Notes: generated by a model from the sequence alone, not told the origin. A DNA stretch of 64,000 bases from UBA668 sp043721915 (GCA_043721915.1 JAYSPV010000112.1:18601-82600); one strand, 5' to 3'; counted from the first letter of the stretch, positions 29,728-37,379 are shown. Numbers and translations: made by a program.

Positions 29728-30566
29728 ATGCAGTGTGGCCCTTCCGCCTCTTGACCAGTGGTGTTGGTGCCGATGGCGGCGCCGACCTTGACGGCCGATG
29801 TGTCGATGACGACATCACCGGAACCCGAGACCGTGACAGCGAAGTGATCCATCCCTCGAGGGGCAGGACCTGCCTTCTTCTCCCCGGCGCGGTTGTACTG
29901 AGAACCGTGGCAGGGGCATTCGAACCATTGGCTGCTCTTGCACTCGGGAACCCGGCAACCCAGGTGCGGGCACTTCTGGTAGATCGCAACGACGCCACTC
30001 TCCATGCCGCCGATGAGCGTGCTGTACTCCTTGACGCCCTTGGCCTTGGGGAGCGCTTCGGGTGGGTAGACCGTCAGATACGAGCGCGCGCTGGAGCTGT
30101 ACAGGAAACCGCCGTTGCTGCGAATGGTAGCCAGCACCTCGGTGAGCTTGCCGATGGTCACCTTGCCGCCGAACACCGGCACCGTGGTGGGCCACAGGAA
30201 GGCAACGAACCCGGCAGCGGCGAACGATGCAAGGCCAGCTGTCATCAGCACGACAGTGGAACGGTTGAGGAACTGGCGACGGTTGACGCCGATCTCGTCA
30301 CGGTCCGGCGGAATCCAGATGCTCGGAGTCATGTCGGGCGCCGGCACGAGTCCCTGGGCGCGCTCGGTGGTTGCGGCACGTTCGACATCCCTGCCGGTGG
30401 GGGCACTCGGGAGATCGAGGTCTGCGTCGCGATCGCGACGCTTGGTTTCGCGGCTCAGTGCGCCGGCACCGCGGACATCGCTCTTGCGAGCGGCGGTGAG
30501 CAGCACGACGGCCGCCAACACGGCGACCACGACAAGCGCAATGGCAATGATGAGTGCAGGAGTCAT
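29724..30566 (-). CDS. qcrA: Rieske 2Fe-2S protein of the quinol:cytochrome c reductase
   Basis: A 280-residue Rieske protein. Box 1 is CPHLGC (ligands C199, H201) and box 2 is CPCHGS (C217, H220), with the disulfide pair C204/C219. There are two hydrophobic segments: one at the extreme N-terminus (residues 4-24) and one at 103-124 preceded by NRRQFL, a twin-arginine-like signal. It moves electrons from menaquinol to cytochrome c. ATG 30566 starts the N-terminal helix; upstream in-frame codons would add 13 poorly fitting residues. Confidence 0.92.
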   Translation of the reverse strand: MTPALIIAIALVVVAVLAAVVLLTAARKSDVRGAGALSRETKRRDRDADLDLPSAPTGRDVERAATTERAQGLVPAPDMTPSIWIPPDRDEIGVNRRQFLNRSTVVLMTAGLASFAAAGFVAFLWPTTVPVFGGKVTIGKLTEVLATIRSNGGFLYSSSARSYLTVYPPEALPKAKGVKEYSTLIGGMESGVVAIYQKCPHLGCRVPECKSSQWFECPCHGSQYNRAGEKKAGPAPRGMDHFAVTVSGSGDVVIDTSAVKVGAAIGTNTTGQEAEGPHCI

Positions 30567-30579
30567 GAAAGGGGATGCC

Positions 30580-31350
30580 TCACAGTTCGAAGAAGAGACC
30601 GTCACGCCACGGGAGCGTGAAGTTGAAGCCGGGACCGCGGAAGAACGAGCCGATGATGACGAGCACGGCCCAGAACATCATGTGCACCGTCATCAACGAC
30701 GTCGCGAACTTGCGATCCTCCGGTTTGTTGGAAGGGTTCTTGTCGATGAACGGAGCGAGGATCAGCACGATCATGCCCACGCCGGGGATGGTGACGCCGG
30801 CGATCATCGGGTGGAACATGGTGAGCAGTTCCTGCAGGCCGAGGAAGTACCACGGGGCCTTCGACGGGTTCGGCGTCTTGTTGATGTTCGCTTCCTGCAG
30901 CAGCGGCGCATTCACGAAGATCGAGAAGAAGAACGTGAACGACATGCACAGCAGGGCGGCCACGAACTCGGCGGCGAGCAGGTGCGGCCACGTGTGCACC
31001 TTGTCGACCGGCGAGGCCTTCACATCCTGGATGCTGCCGCTCTTGACGACGGTGAGCAGCCGTTGGGTGTGGCCGCCAGGGCCAGCGCCCAGCGGCACGC
31101 CGCCACCCGCGGGCGCGGCGGCGACGACGCTGGCCACCTTCTCCATCACGGCAACGCCGCCACCACCTTCTTCGGCCTTGCGGGCCTTGCTGCGTTCGAG
31201 CAGGTGCGCGGGGATGCGCGGGTCCGCTGCCGGCTCGTTGCTGGCCGTGGCAGCGGCGGCAGCCTCGGGCGACGACGCGCCGCTCTCGGCTGCGGCCTTG
31301 TCGCGCGCTGCCTGAGCCCGCTTGAGGAGATGTTCAGGGATTTCGGTCAT
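30580..31350 (-). CDS. Cytochrome b C-terminal half (subunit IV-like) with long N-terminal extension
   Basis: A 256-residue protein whose last ~135 residues have three helices (about 123-147, 183-202, 214-236) and match the C-terminal half of cytochrome b (subunit IV). The quinol-site PEWY motif is replaced by APWY in KAPWYFLGLQELL. The first ~115 residues are an Ala/Gly-rich hydrophilic extension holding two copies of a short motif, IPEHLLKRAQAAR (4-16) and IPAHLLERSKARK (46-58). The same motif opens the divergent cytochrome c at 33310. Start fixed by MTEIPEHLLKR at 31350. Confidence 0.9.
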   Translation of the reverse strand: MTEIPEHLLKRAQAARDKAAAESGASSPEAAAAATASNEPAADPRIPAHLLERSKARKAEEGGGGVAVMEKVASVVAAAPAGGGVPLGAGPGGHTQRLLTVVKSGSIQDVKASPVDKVHTWPHLLAAEFVAALLCMSFTFFFSIFVNAPLLQEANINKTPNPSKAPWYFLGLQELLTMFHPMIAGVTIPGVGMIVLILAPFIDKNPSNKPEDRKFATSLMTVHMMFWAVLVIIGSFFRGPGFNFTLPWRDGLFFEL

Positions 31351-31365
31351 CGTTCGCCTCCTTCT

Positions 31366-32151
31366 CTACAACGGACCCGAGATGCCGCCGTCTTTGCGGA
31401 CACGCCAGAAGTGGATGGCCATGAAGATGACGATCACGAACGGCAGCATCAGCACGTGCAACACGTACCACCGCAGCAGCGTGTCGCCACCGATCTCCTT
31501 GCCACCGAGGAGCACGAATCGCACCTTCTCGCCCAGCACCGGGGTGTAGCCCATCATGTTGGTACCCACCGTGACGGCCCACAGCGCCAGCTGGTCCCAC
31601 GGGAGCAGGTAGCCGGTGAACGACAGCAGCAGGGTGAGCATCAGCAACACGACGCCGATGACCCAGTTGAACTCGCGCGGCGGCTTGTACGCGCCGTGGT
31701 AAAAGACGCGTGCCATGTGCAGGAACACGCTCAGCACCATCAGGTGCGCACCCCATCGGTGCATGTTGCGCACAAGTAAGCCGAACGTCACCGATGTCTG
31801 CAGGTTCGAGATGTCGCTCCATGCCTGCACGTCGGTGGGGCGGTAGAAGAACATCAGGAAAATGCCCGTCACCGTCAGCAGGATGAACAGGAAGAAGCTG
31901 AGGCCACCGAGGCACAGGGTGTAGCTGACCTTCACCGCGTGGCGCTTCACCTTCACCGGGTGCAGGTGGTACAGCACCGAGTTCATGATCACGTAGCTGC
32001 GGTTGCGCGGGCTGTCGGTGTAGCCCTTGCGGAAGATGCTGCCGGGCCGGAAGATGCTGCTCCAGGCCTGGCTGCCCTGCACGCCGTCGACGCCTTTGGT
32101 GAGGCGCTGCTTGACAGTGGGGCGCGGTGTCTCGTCGAGAATTTTTGCCAT
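31366..32151 (-). CDS. Cytochrome b N-terminal half, b6-type
   Basis: A 261-residue di-haem cytochrome b. Haem ligands are H131 and H145 in helix B (HRWGAHLMVLSVFLH) and H232 and H247 in helix D; the helix D pair is spaced H-x14-H, the b6f-type spacing, not x13 as in bc1 complexes. The helix D segment also ends in HFWRVRKDGG, as in b6 proteins. The C-terminal half is a separate gene 15 bases downstream. A hydrophilic ~55-residue N-terminus precedes the first helix. Confidence 0.93.
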   Translation of the reverse strand: MAKILDETPRPTVKQRLTKGVDGVQGSQAWSSIFRPGSIFRKGYTDSPRNRSYVIMNSVLYHLHPVKVKRHAVKVSYTLCLGGLSFFLFILLTVTGIFLMFFYRPTDVQAWSDISNLQTSVTFGLLVRNMHRWGAHLMVLSVFLHMARVFYHGAYKPPREFNWVIGVVLLMLTLLLSFTGYLLPWDQLALWAVTVGTNMMGYTPVLGEKVRFVLLGGKEIGGDTLLRWYVLHVLMLPFVIVIFMAIHFWRVRKDGGISGPL

Positions 32152-32167
32152 CGTTGCTTCGTTTCCC

Positions 32168-32581
32168 TCAGAGCCTCATGCCGTAGGCATAGCCGTGGCT
32201 GTTGGTACGGGTGTGCGAGTCGCCGGCTGCCGCCGGTGCCCCTACTTTGCCCATGATGATCACGCCCGTCGGGCAGCGATCGACACACAGTTGGCACCGT
32301 GTGCAGATGTCGTCGTCGATGATGAACAGCACCTTGTCGCTCGGGTCGAGCCCGGGCTGCTCGGTGTTGCTGGCCTCGACGATGGCGTCGGTGGACACCA
32401 TGTGGATGCACTTCCACGGACAGATGTCGACACAGCCCTCGCACATGATGCACTCGGTCTGGTCGATGTGGATGAACTGCTTGGGCTTGATCGCCTTCGA
32501 CAAGTAGTCCGCGTCGACCTCGACGAGTTGGTACTCGTCGGTGTACGGCATCATCGGTGGGTTTGCGTCGGTCTTCGCCAT
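32168..32581 (-). CDS. Two-cluster ferredoxin encoded with the cytochrome b complex
   Basis: A 137-residue soluble protein with two 4Fe-4S motifs: C44-x2-C47-x2-C50-x3-C54-P and C93-x2-C96-x2-C99-x3-C103-P, plus an extra C58. A 32-residue acidic insert separates them, and the ends are longer than in bacterial 2x4Fe-4S ferredoxins. It lies 16 bases upstream of cytochrome b and three bases after a small membrane protein, so it is very likely co-expressed. Whether it docks to the reductase, to complex I or serves another enzyme is not known from sequence. Confidence 0.88.
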   Translation of the reverse strand: MAKTDANPPMMPYTDEYQLVEVDADYLSKAIKPKQFIHIDQTECIMCEGCVDICPWKCIHMVSTDAIVEASNTEQPGLDPSDKVLFIIDDDICTRCQLCVDRCPTGVIIMGKVGAPAAAGDSHTRTNSHGYAYGMRL

Positions 32582-32584
32582 CGG

Positions 32585-33073
32585 TCAGCTCTTCTTCACC
32601 AGTGGGCGCCCGAAGGTGCTGGTGGCCAGTTCGGTGCCGGGCTTGCCGTCACCGCGCTTCTGCCACAAGCTCCAGAGGAAGATCATGATGCCGAAGTACC
32701 ACAGGTGGATGACGATGACCACGATGTCGCGGATGGCTTCGTACGACATCGTGAACGGGAAGGGACCACCGAGCGCCTTCGGCTTGAGGAGGTCGAACGG
32801 CCCATAGATGATGTTGCTCTTGTCCCACTTGAGATCGACGTCGGCGTGAGCGATGAACTTGTCGGGAACGATGCCGAACGCGACGAACATCAGGCCGAAG
32901 ACGTACACGGAGGCGAGCATCGCCTCACCCCAGGACGTGGGCGTGCCCTTCGGGCGGCGCTTGGCGTACGGGATGACGACGAGCGCTCCGATGGTGGAGA
33001 TGATGAACGAGAACAGGAATGCTTGATTCATCCCGGGCCACTTCAGAACGTTCCAATCAAATGCGATCAGCAC
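32585..33073 (-). CDS. Small membrane protein heading the respiratory block, unknown function
   Basis: A 162-residue protein with three hydrophobic helices (about 16-38, 48-68, 112-134) and a basic C-terminal tail. No cofactor motif. Start is GTG 33073 (VLIAFDWNVLKW), with GGAAGG nine bases upstream; earlier in-frame codons lack this. First gene of the 21-gene minus-strand block, so it is probably a subunit or assembly factor of the b6-type complex or a membrane anchor for the adjacent ferredoxin (inference). Confidence 0.75.
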   Translation of the reverse strand: MLIAFDWNVLKWPGMNQAFLFSFIISTIGALVVIPYAKRRPKGTPTSWGEAMLASVYVFGLMFVAFGIVPDKFIAHADVDLKWDKSNIIYGPFDLLKPKALGGPFPFTMSYEAIRDIVVIVIHLWYFGIMIFLWSLWQKRGDGKPGTELATSTFGRPLVKKS

Positions 33074-33106
33074 CTGCGCTGCCCTTCCTCGTGAACTGCT
33101 GCACAA

Positions 33107-33112
33107 ACTGTA
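33107..33112 (-). promoter_or_regulatory. Putative -10 element (TACAGT) for the cytochrome bc / complex I block
   Basis: TACAGT on the minus strand, 33 bases before GTG 33073, leaving a short leader that holds the GGAAGG ribosome-binding site. No convincing -35 is visible. Candidate main promoter of the 20-kb block. Confidence 0.35.
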
Positions 33113-33296
33113 GCCACGCCACACCGGGTGATTGCCAGTCCGTCTCTAGATCGTGATGAACGGCACACCTCAGGGCACCGGCTCATGGTCGCCGGTCTAC
33201 CACGCGGCGAGCCGCACTTCCCTGGTTGTGAACTCGTGCATCCAAATTTTCTGGCCACGCGTGAGGTGGATTTCCTGCAGCGAGGCATCGGCCGTC

Positions 33297-33302
33297 TATC
33301 GT
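33297..33302 (+). promoter_or_regulatory. Putative -10 element of leaderless promoter (TATCGT)
   Basis: TATCGT with seven bases before GTG 33310 of the monohaem cytochrome c. It is divergent from the respiratory block promoter within a 236-bp shared intergenic region. Confidence 0.5.
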
Positions 33303-33309
33303 TCACTGC

Positions 33310-34104
33310 GTGACCGAGATTCCTGAGCACCTGCTGAAGCGCAGCCAGGCACGCAAAGCCGGCGGCGATGCCGCTGCCACTACCAACACTCCTGCTGTCG
33401 TTGCATCGGCTACGCCCGCCGTGGCCACGCCGAAGGCCGCTGTCGTGCCCGCCGGCCCACCGCCGCCCAAGCCCGACATCCCCGTGGTGGCCGCTTACAA
33501 GGCGCGCAAGAAGATCCCGATGTGGGCGATGGTCACGTTGAGCATCCTGCCGCTGTGGCTGTTCATGTACGTGGTCGCGCTGCGCCCGGTCGCCGCCAAG
33601 GCCAGCGGCCCGCTCGCCGTCGGCGCCGCGGTGTACAACAAGAACTGTCAGGGGTGCCACATGCCGGGTGGTGCCGGCGTCGAGGGCGGCGCCTACAAGT
33701 TCACCGATGGCTCGGCGATGCTCACCTTCCCGCACATCGAGGACCAGCTTCGCTGGGTCTCATTGGGCACCGACGAGTACCAGAAGGCCGGCATCACCAT
33801 CGCTGGCGACCCGAACCGAGAGGGCGGGCCACACATCGTCGGCAGCAATCAGAAGATGCCCCCGCGCGGCGGACAGGATTACACGGACGCCGAGATTCTT
33901 GGCGCTGTGTGCGAAGAGCGTTACGCACTCGGCGGCGTGCCCGAGGAGGGCGAAGAGTGGGAGCTGTGGTGTGCCGAGGATGGCGCCGCATGGATCGCGC
34001 TCGAGACCAACGCTGCCACCTTCGACAACATTCACGAGGTCCTCGCCGACAAGGGCATCATGGAGATCGGCAGTGTGCCGGTCGCCGGCACCACCGCCGA
34101 CTGA
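33310..34104 (+). CDS. Membrane-anchored monohaem cytochrome c with cytoplasmic IPEHLLKR motif
   Basis: A 264-residue protein. Residues 1-67 are a hydrophilic Ala/Pro-rich tail that must be cytoplasmic, followed by one helix (about 69-91) and a periplasmic-side cytochrome c domain with CQGCH (113-117); a Met in NQKMPPRGG is a likely sixth ligand. The first 16 residues (MTEIPEHLLKRSQARK) nearly repeat the start of the subunit-IV-like protein encoded at 30580-31350. Divergent from the respiratory block, sharing its upstream region. Likely electron acceptor or carrier for that complex. Confidence 0.88.
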   Translation: MTEIPEHLLKRSQARKAGGDAAATTNTPAVVASATPAVATPKAAVVPAGPPPPKPDIPVVAAYKARKKIPMWAMVTLSILPLWLFMYVVALRPVAAKASGPLAVGAAVYNKNCQGCHMPGGAGVEGGAYKFTDGSAMLTFPHIEDQLRWVSLGTDEYQKAGITIAGDPNREGGPHIVGSNQKMPPRGGQDYTDAEILGAVCEERYALGGVPEEGEEWELWCAEDGAAWIALETNAATFDNIHEVLADKGIMEIGSVPVAGTTAD

Positions 34105-34843
34105 CACTGGTTAACGAGTCGATTCGCACCACTTGTCGACCACTGCCGTTCGGGGCACTTGCATGTCGACTACCCCAGGGCCGCATTGGGATCTCGCCGC
34201 CCGCTCACACGGCTCGTAGCGGGGGGCACTCGGTGAGATTGACGATTCCTGCAGCAAGCACAACAAGGCTGATCGCCGTATAGGTCGTCGGCAGCGAGGA
34301 CTCCGTGGAGCGGCCTTCTTTGTGGCGGGCAAGGGTGTATTCATGTGCGCAGAGATCGGCGCTCTTCTCAGCTGCCTCGCAACAAGTGGGCCTCATCTAT
34401 CCGACGCGAGGCACAGGTGTGGTAGCGATGCAGAGGTCAGCACTCACGCCCGAAGGTGCGGCGGAACGTGGCGTCGGTCAACTTGCCCGCACCTCCTGGC
34501 AGCGGCCGTAAACCACGACGTTGGCGGTTGCGGCTAGGGTCGATGCCCACGACCAGGCGGTCGGCGACAGTCGAAGCGCCAGCCGCACCCGTCCATCGCC
34601 ACAGCGCTGGCGTCCATCTACTCAGCCTGGATCCGCACGTACTGTCGAGATCGGAGCCGAAGCATGGCGCGGGCTTTGGCAATGGTGCCGGCTTCACACT
34701 CACGCCGATCGAGGCGAGGATCTCAGAGTTGGCGTCATCGTTGGTTGCGCCCGCCATCTGTCAAGCGGCGAGGTCGCTCACCGCTGAAGGCGGTGTGCAA
34801 CACCTTCGCCCCCGTTAGTAGTAGACCCAACTGGAGGAATCAG
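34105..34843 (+). other. 739-bp stretch without a supportable gene
   Basis: Between the cytochrome c and the small secreted protein there are only short open frames on both strands. None has a convincing start signal, conserved motif or codon bias like its neighbours, and base composition looks less GC-rich over the first 300 bases. No tRNA, repeat or transposase trace was recognised. It could be decayed coding DNA or hold an RNA gene. Confidence 0.5.
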
Positions 34844-35236
34844 ATGAACCTGAAGAACCGCGCGATCGCAACCTGCGCCTTGTCCCTGATCGGAGTTGCC
34901 GGGCTGGCCTCCCCGGCCGCCGCAACTGCCCGCAGTTTCTCAGCAGGCAGCTGCAGCGTGTGGGCAGAGGCCTTGACCCCGCAATCATGGCAGCCAAAGG
35001 GTTACACCCAATCATGGGGAGGCGTTCCCAATCCGAACTGCAAGAACATGGCCATCGCAACGGTCTACGTGAATTCCAGTGGCGTGACTGCCCGCACCGT
35101 CTACGTCCGGGTGAGTCCAGGACCAGGTTTCAACGCCATTGCCAGCCCGATCCCCAACGGGGCAACCTACGTCCGAGGCCAACTTGAAATCTGCCCGACC
35201 ACGGGCTCGTGCAAGACGTACGCAGTAAACCCATAG
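34844..35236 (+). CDS. Small secreted protein of unknown function
   Basis: A 130-residue protein with a clear signal peptide (MNLKNRAIATCALSLIGV..., cleavage probably after ASPAAATA near residue 29). The mature ~100 residues are rich in Ser, Asn, Thr and Tyr, predicted mostly beta, with four cysteines (SCSVW, PNCKN, EICPT, GSCKT) that could form two disulfides. Start ATG 34844 has GGAGGA six bases upstream. It stands alone with a strong terminator behind it. Composition differs from its neighbours, suggesting a separate origin. Function not recognised. Confidence 0.75.
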   Translation: MNLKNRAIATCALSLIGVAGLASPAAATARSFSAGSCSVWAEALTPQSWQPKGYTQSWGGVPNPNCKNMAIATVYVNSSGVTARTVYVRVSPGPGFNAIASPIPNGATYVRGQLEICPTTGSCKTYAVNP

Positions 35237-35259
35237 ACCACCAAGAGAACGAACCTTGC

Positions 35260-35297
35260 TGTGGCCGCTTCCGTGAGGAAGCGGCCACACTTGTTTT
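35260..35297 (+). terminator. Rho-independent terminator
   Basis: A perfect 13-bp stem (TGTGGCCGCTTCC at 35260-35272 with its complement at 35277-35289), GTGA tetraloop, then CTTGTTTT. It closes the secreted-protein transcript 23 bases after its stop. Strongest terminator in the window. Confidence 0.92.
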
Positions 35298-35299
35298 CC

Positions 35300-36583
35300 G
35301 TGAGCGACGAAGCCTCCACCGCCGGATCCACGAACGGTCCCGTCACCACAGAGGTGCTCGTGATCGGCGGGGGCCCGGCAGGTGCTGCGGCCGGCTACTG
35401 GCTGGCGAGCCTGGGCCACGACGTCACGATCGTGGAGCGAAAGACCTTCCCGCGCGACAAGACCTGCGGCGACGGTCTCACCCCGCGTGCCGTCCACCAG
35501 CTCGAGCAGATGGGCCTCGCCGAACCACTCGCCGCGTTCCACCGCCACGACGGGCTGCGCGTCACCGGCATGGGCCGCGAGATGGAGCTGCAGTGGCCCA
35601 GTCATTCCGTCTACCCGCAACACGGCTACGTGGTCCGCCGGCGCGAGCTCGACCAGATGGTGGCCGAGAACGCCCAGCGCGCGGGCGCCCGTCTGCTGCT
35701 CGGCCACGAGGCAATCTCACCGATCGTCGAACGCGGCTTCGTGCGTGGGGCGACGGTGTCCGTGATCGGCACCGCCACGACCCGCGATATCCATGCCAGG
35801 TACGTCGTGGTCGCCGACGGCGCCAACAGTCGATTCGGTCGTGCAGTCGGCACGTTCCGAACACCGGAGTGGCCACGCGGCGCCGCCATTCGCTCGTACT
35901 GGAAAACGCCTCGCCACAACGAACCGTTGATCGAATCCGCACTCGATGTGAAGGATCGCAACGGTCACTCGATGCCCGGCTACGGCTGGATCTTCCCGGT
36001 CGGCGACGGCACCGTCAACATCGGTGTCGGTGTGCTCTCCACCTTTCGCGATTTCAAGAGCGTCAACACCAGTCGGCTGCTCGACGCATACGCGCATCAG
36101 GTGGCGGAGCGATGGGAGATCGACCCGACTGCTCCGGAGCACGCGCCCGTGCGCGGCCGCATTCCGATGGGTGGCTCGGTGGGCCCCAATGCCGGCCCCA
36201 GTTTCCTGGTGGTGGGCGATGCTGCGGGAAGCGCCAACCCGTTCAGCGGTGAGGGAATCGACTACGCGTACGAGACCGCCCGAATGGCCGCTCTGGTGTT
36301 GCACGAAGCACTCGCCACCAACGATCCGTCGGTACTGCAGCAGTATCCCCGCCAGATCGAGGACGAGTACGGGGAGTACTTCAAGGTTGCCCGTCTCTTT
36401 GCTCGCGTCATCGGCAGGCCCGCCGTGATGCGTGAGCTCACGCGCACCGGCATGCACAGTCGCACGCTGATGGAGTGGATGTTGCGGATCTCGGCCAACC
36501 TGCTGCGAGAGGACGAGCAAGGCCCCGCCGAACTGGCCTACCGGGCCGCGACGAAGATCGTCAAGCTCGCGCCCAACGCGTAG
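35300..36583 (+). CDS. Geranylgeranyl reductase-family flavoprotein (MenJ-like)
   Basis: A 427-residue FAD-dependent oxidoreductase. The dinucleotide fold VLVIGGGPAGAAAGYWLA, the family segment FPRDKTCGDGLTPRAV and the second FAD motif VVGDAAGSANPFSGEGI are all present. In actinobacteria this gene next to nuo genes and a polyprenyl synthase is the menaquinone side-chain reductase (MenJ in mycobacteria); that role is inferred from context. Start GTG 35300 is placed just after the terminator; an in-frame GTG/ATG inside the hairpin (35261) is less plausible. No clear ribosome-binding site. Confidence 0.85.
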   Translation: MSDEASTAGSTNGPVTTEVLVIGGGPAGAAAGYWLASLGHDVTIVERKTFPRDKTCGDGLTPRAVHQLEQMGLAEPLAAFHRHDGLRVTGMGREMELQWPSHSVYPQHGYVVRRRELDQMVAENAQRAGARLLLGHEAISPIVERGFVRGATVSVIGTATTRDIHARYVVVADGANSRFGRAVGTFRTPEWPRGAAIRSYWKTPRHNEPLIESALDVKDRNGHSMPGYGWIFPVGDGTVNIGVGVLSTFRDFKSVNTSRLLDAYAHQVAERWEIDPTAPEHAPVRGRIPMGGSVGPNAGPSFLVVGDAAGSANPFSGEGIDYAYETARMAALVLHEALATNDPSVLQQYPRQIEDEYGEYFKVARLFARVIGRPAVMRELTRTGMHSRTLMEWMLRISANLLREDEQGPAELAYRAATKIVKLAPNA

Positions 36584-36589
36584 GCGGAG

Positions 36590-37288
36590 TCAGCCGCGCA
36601 GCCGGGCCAGTTCGGCGCGCAGCGCTGCGTTCTCCGCCTCTGCCTGCTCGGCGCGAGCCGCCATTTCGTCGGCCCGAGCCGCCATCTCGTCGGCGCGCCG
36701 AGACTCTCCGAGGTGCGTCAACCACGGGCGGCCATCCGGGTCTGACACGAACAGCTCGCTGCCCACGACGGCAAGGCGAACGCCGGTGTTGGGACTCGTC
36801 CAACCACGTCCGGCGTTGGCGATGCAACGGAACTGATCACCAACACGGACGTAGACGACCAGCGCACCGTCTTGCGGATCGAACATCCAGCACTCGGCGA
36901 CCCCGTGGCGCTCGTAGTACTCGAGCTTGCGAATCATCTCCTTTGCGCTGTTGCTGGGCGACCACACCTCAACGGCCAACAGCACCCGGCCGCCGAACAC
37001 CCACTGGCGATAGCTACCCATCGTGCGGTAATCGATCGGCCGCGCGAGATCGGCGATGACGGTGACATCTGGGGCGGTGACCGTCTTGTTGTCACCCTCT
37101 ACCGGGTACCAGAAGAAGTCGCCGCCGACGAACATGTCGTTGCGACCATCGAACATGCGCATGAACCCGGACACCAGCATGCGGATCACGCTGGCCTGCA
37201 GCGCATTCTCGGCCATCGGCTTGTCATCACTCTCCGGGTAGATGACATCGCCGTACACCTGGTCGGTTTCGATCAAGGGCATGGACAT
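36590..37288 (-). CDS. Uma2-family (DUF820) putative endonuclease with C-terminal coiled coil
   Basis: A 232-residue protein. Residues ~20-185 match the Uma2 fold (PD-(D/E)xK-like), with APDVTVIAD and VLLAVEVWSPSN as the Asp/Glu-x-Val core and KLEYYERHGVAECWMFDP as the family Lys/Tyr segment. The last ~45 residues are a coiled coil built on tandem heptads (RADEMAARADEMAARAEQ). Biological role of the family is unresolved. ATG 37288 has AAAGGAG seven bases upstream. It lies between the two menaquinone-tail genes and is convergent with the first. Confidence 0.82.
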   Translation of the reverse strand: MSMPLIETDQVYGDVIYPESDDKPMAENALQASVIRMLVSGFMRMFDGRNDMFVGGDFFWYPVEGDNKTVTAPDVTVIADLARPIDYRTMGSYRQWVFGGRVLLAVEVWSPSNSAKEMIRKLEYYERHGVAECWMFDPQDGALVVYVRVGDQFRCIANAGRGWTSPNTGVRLAVVGSELFVSDPDGRPWLTHLGESRRADEMAARADEMAARAEQAEAENAALRAELARLRG

Positions 37289-37379
37289 CACGCTACTCCT
37301 TTCCGTCTGTGCAGTCAGCGGGGGGAAGCCGTGAGCCTGACGGTACGGAGAGGGTGCGACAGAGTTGGTTCGCTGGGCG

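Noticed and set aside
34437..34818. Short overlapping frames of 106-120 codons on both strands in the 739-bp gap
   Set aside because: No start signal, no recognisable motif, and composition typical of random frames; cannot be supported as genes.
35261..35299. Upstream start for the MenJ-like flavoprotein inside the terminator hairpin
   Set aside because: The added 13 residues would be encoded by the terminator stem-loop and poly-T tract; GTG 35300 is more plausible.
36641..36705. Possible tandem DNA repeat near the end of the Uma2 gene
   Set aside because: It simply encodes the heptad repeat RADEMAA of the coiled-coil tail; no evidence for a separate element.
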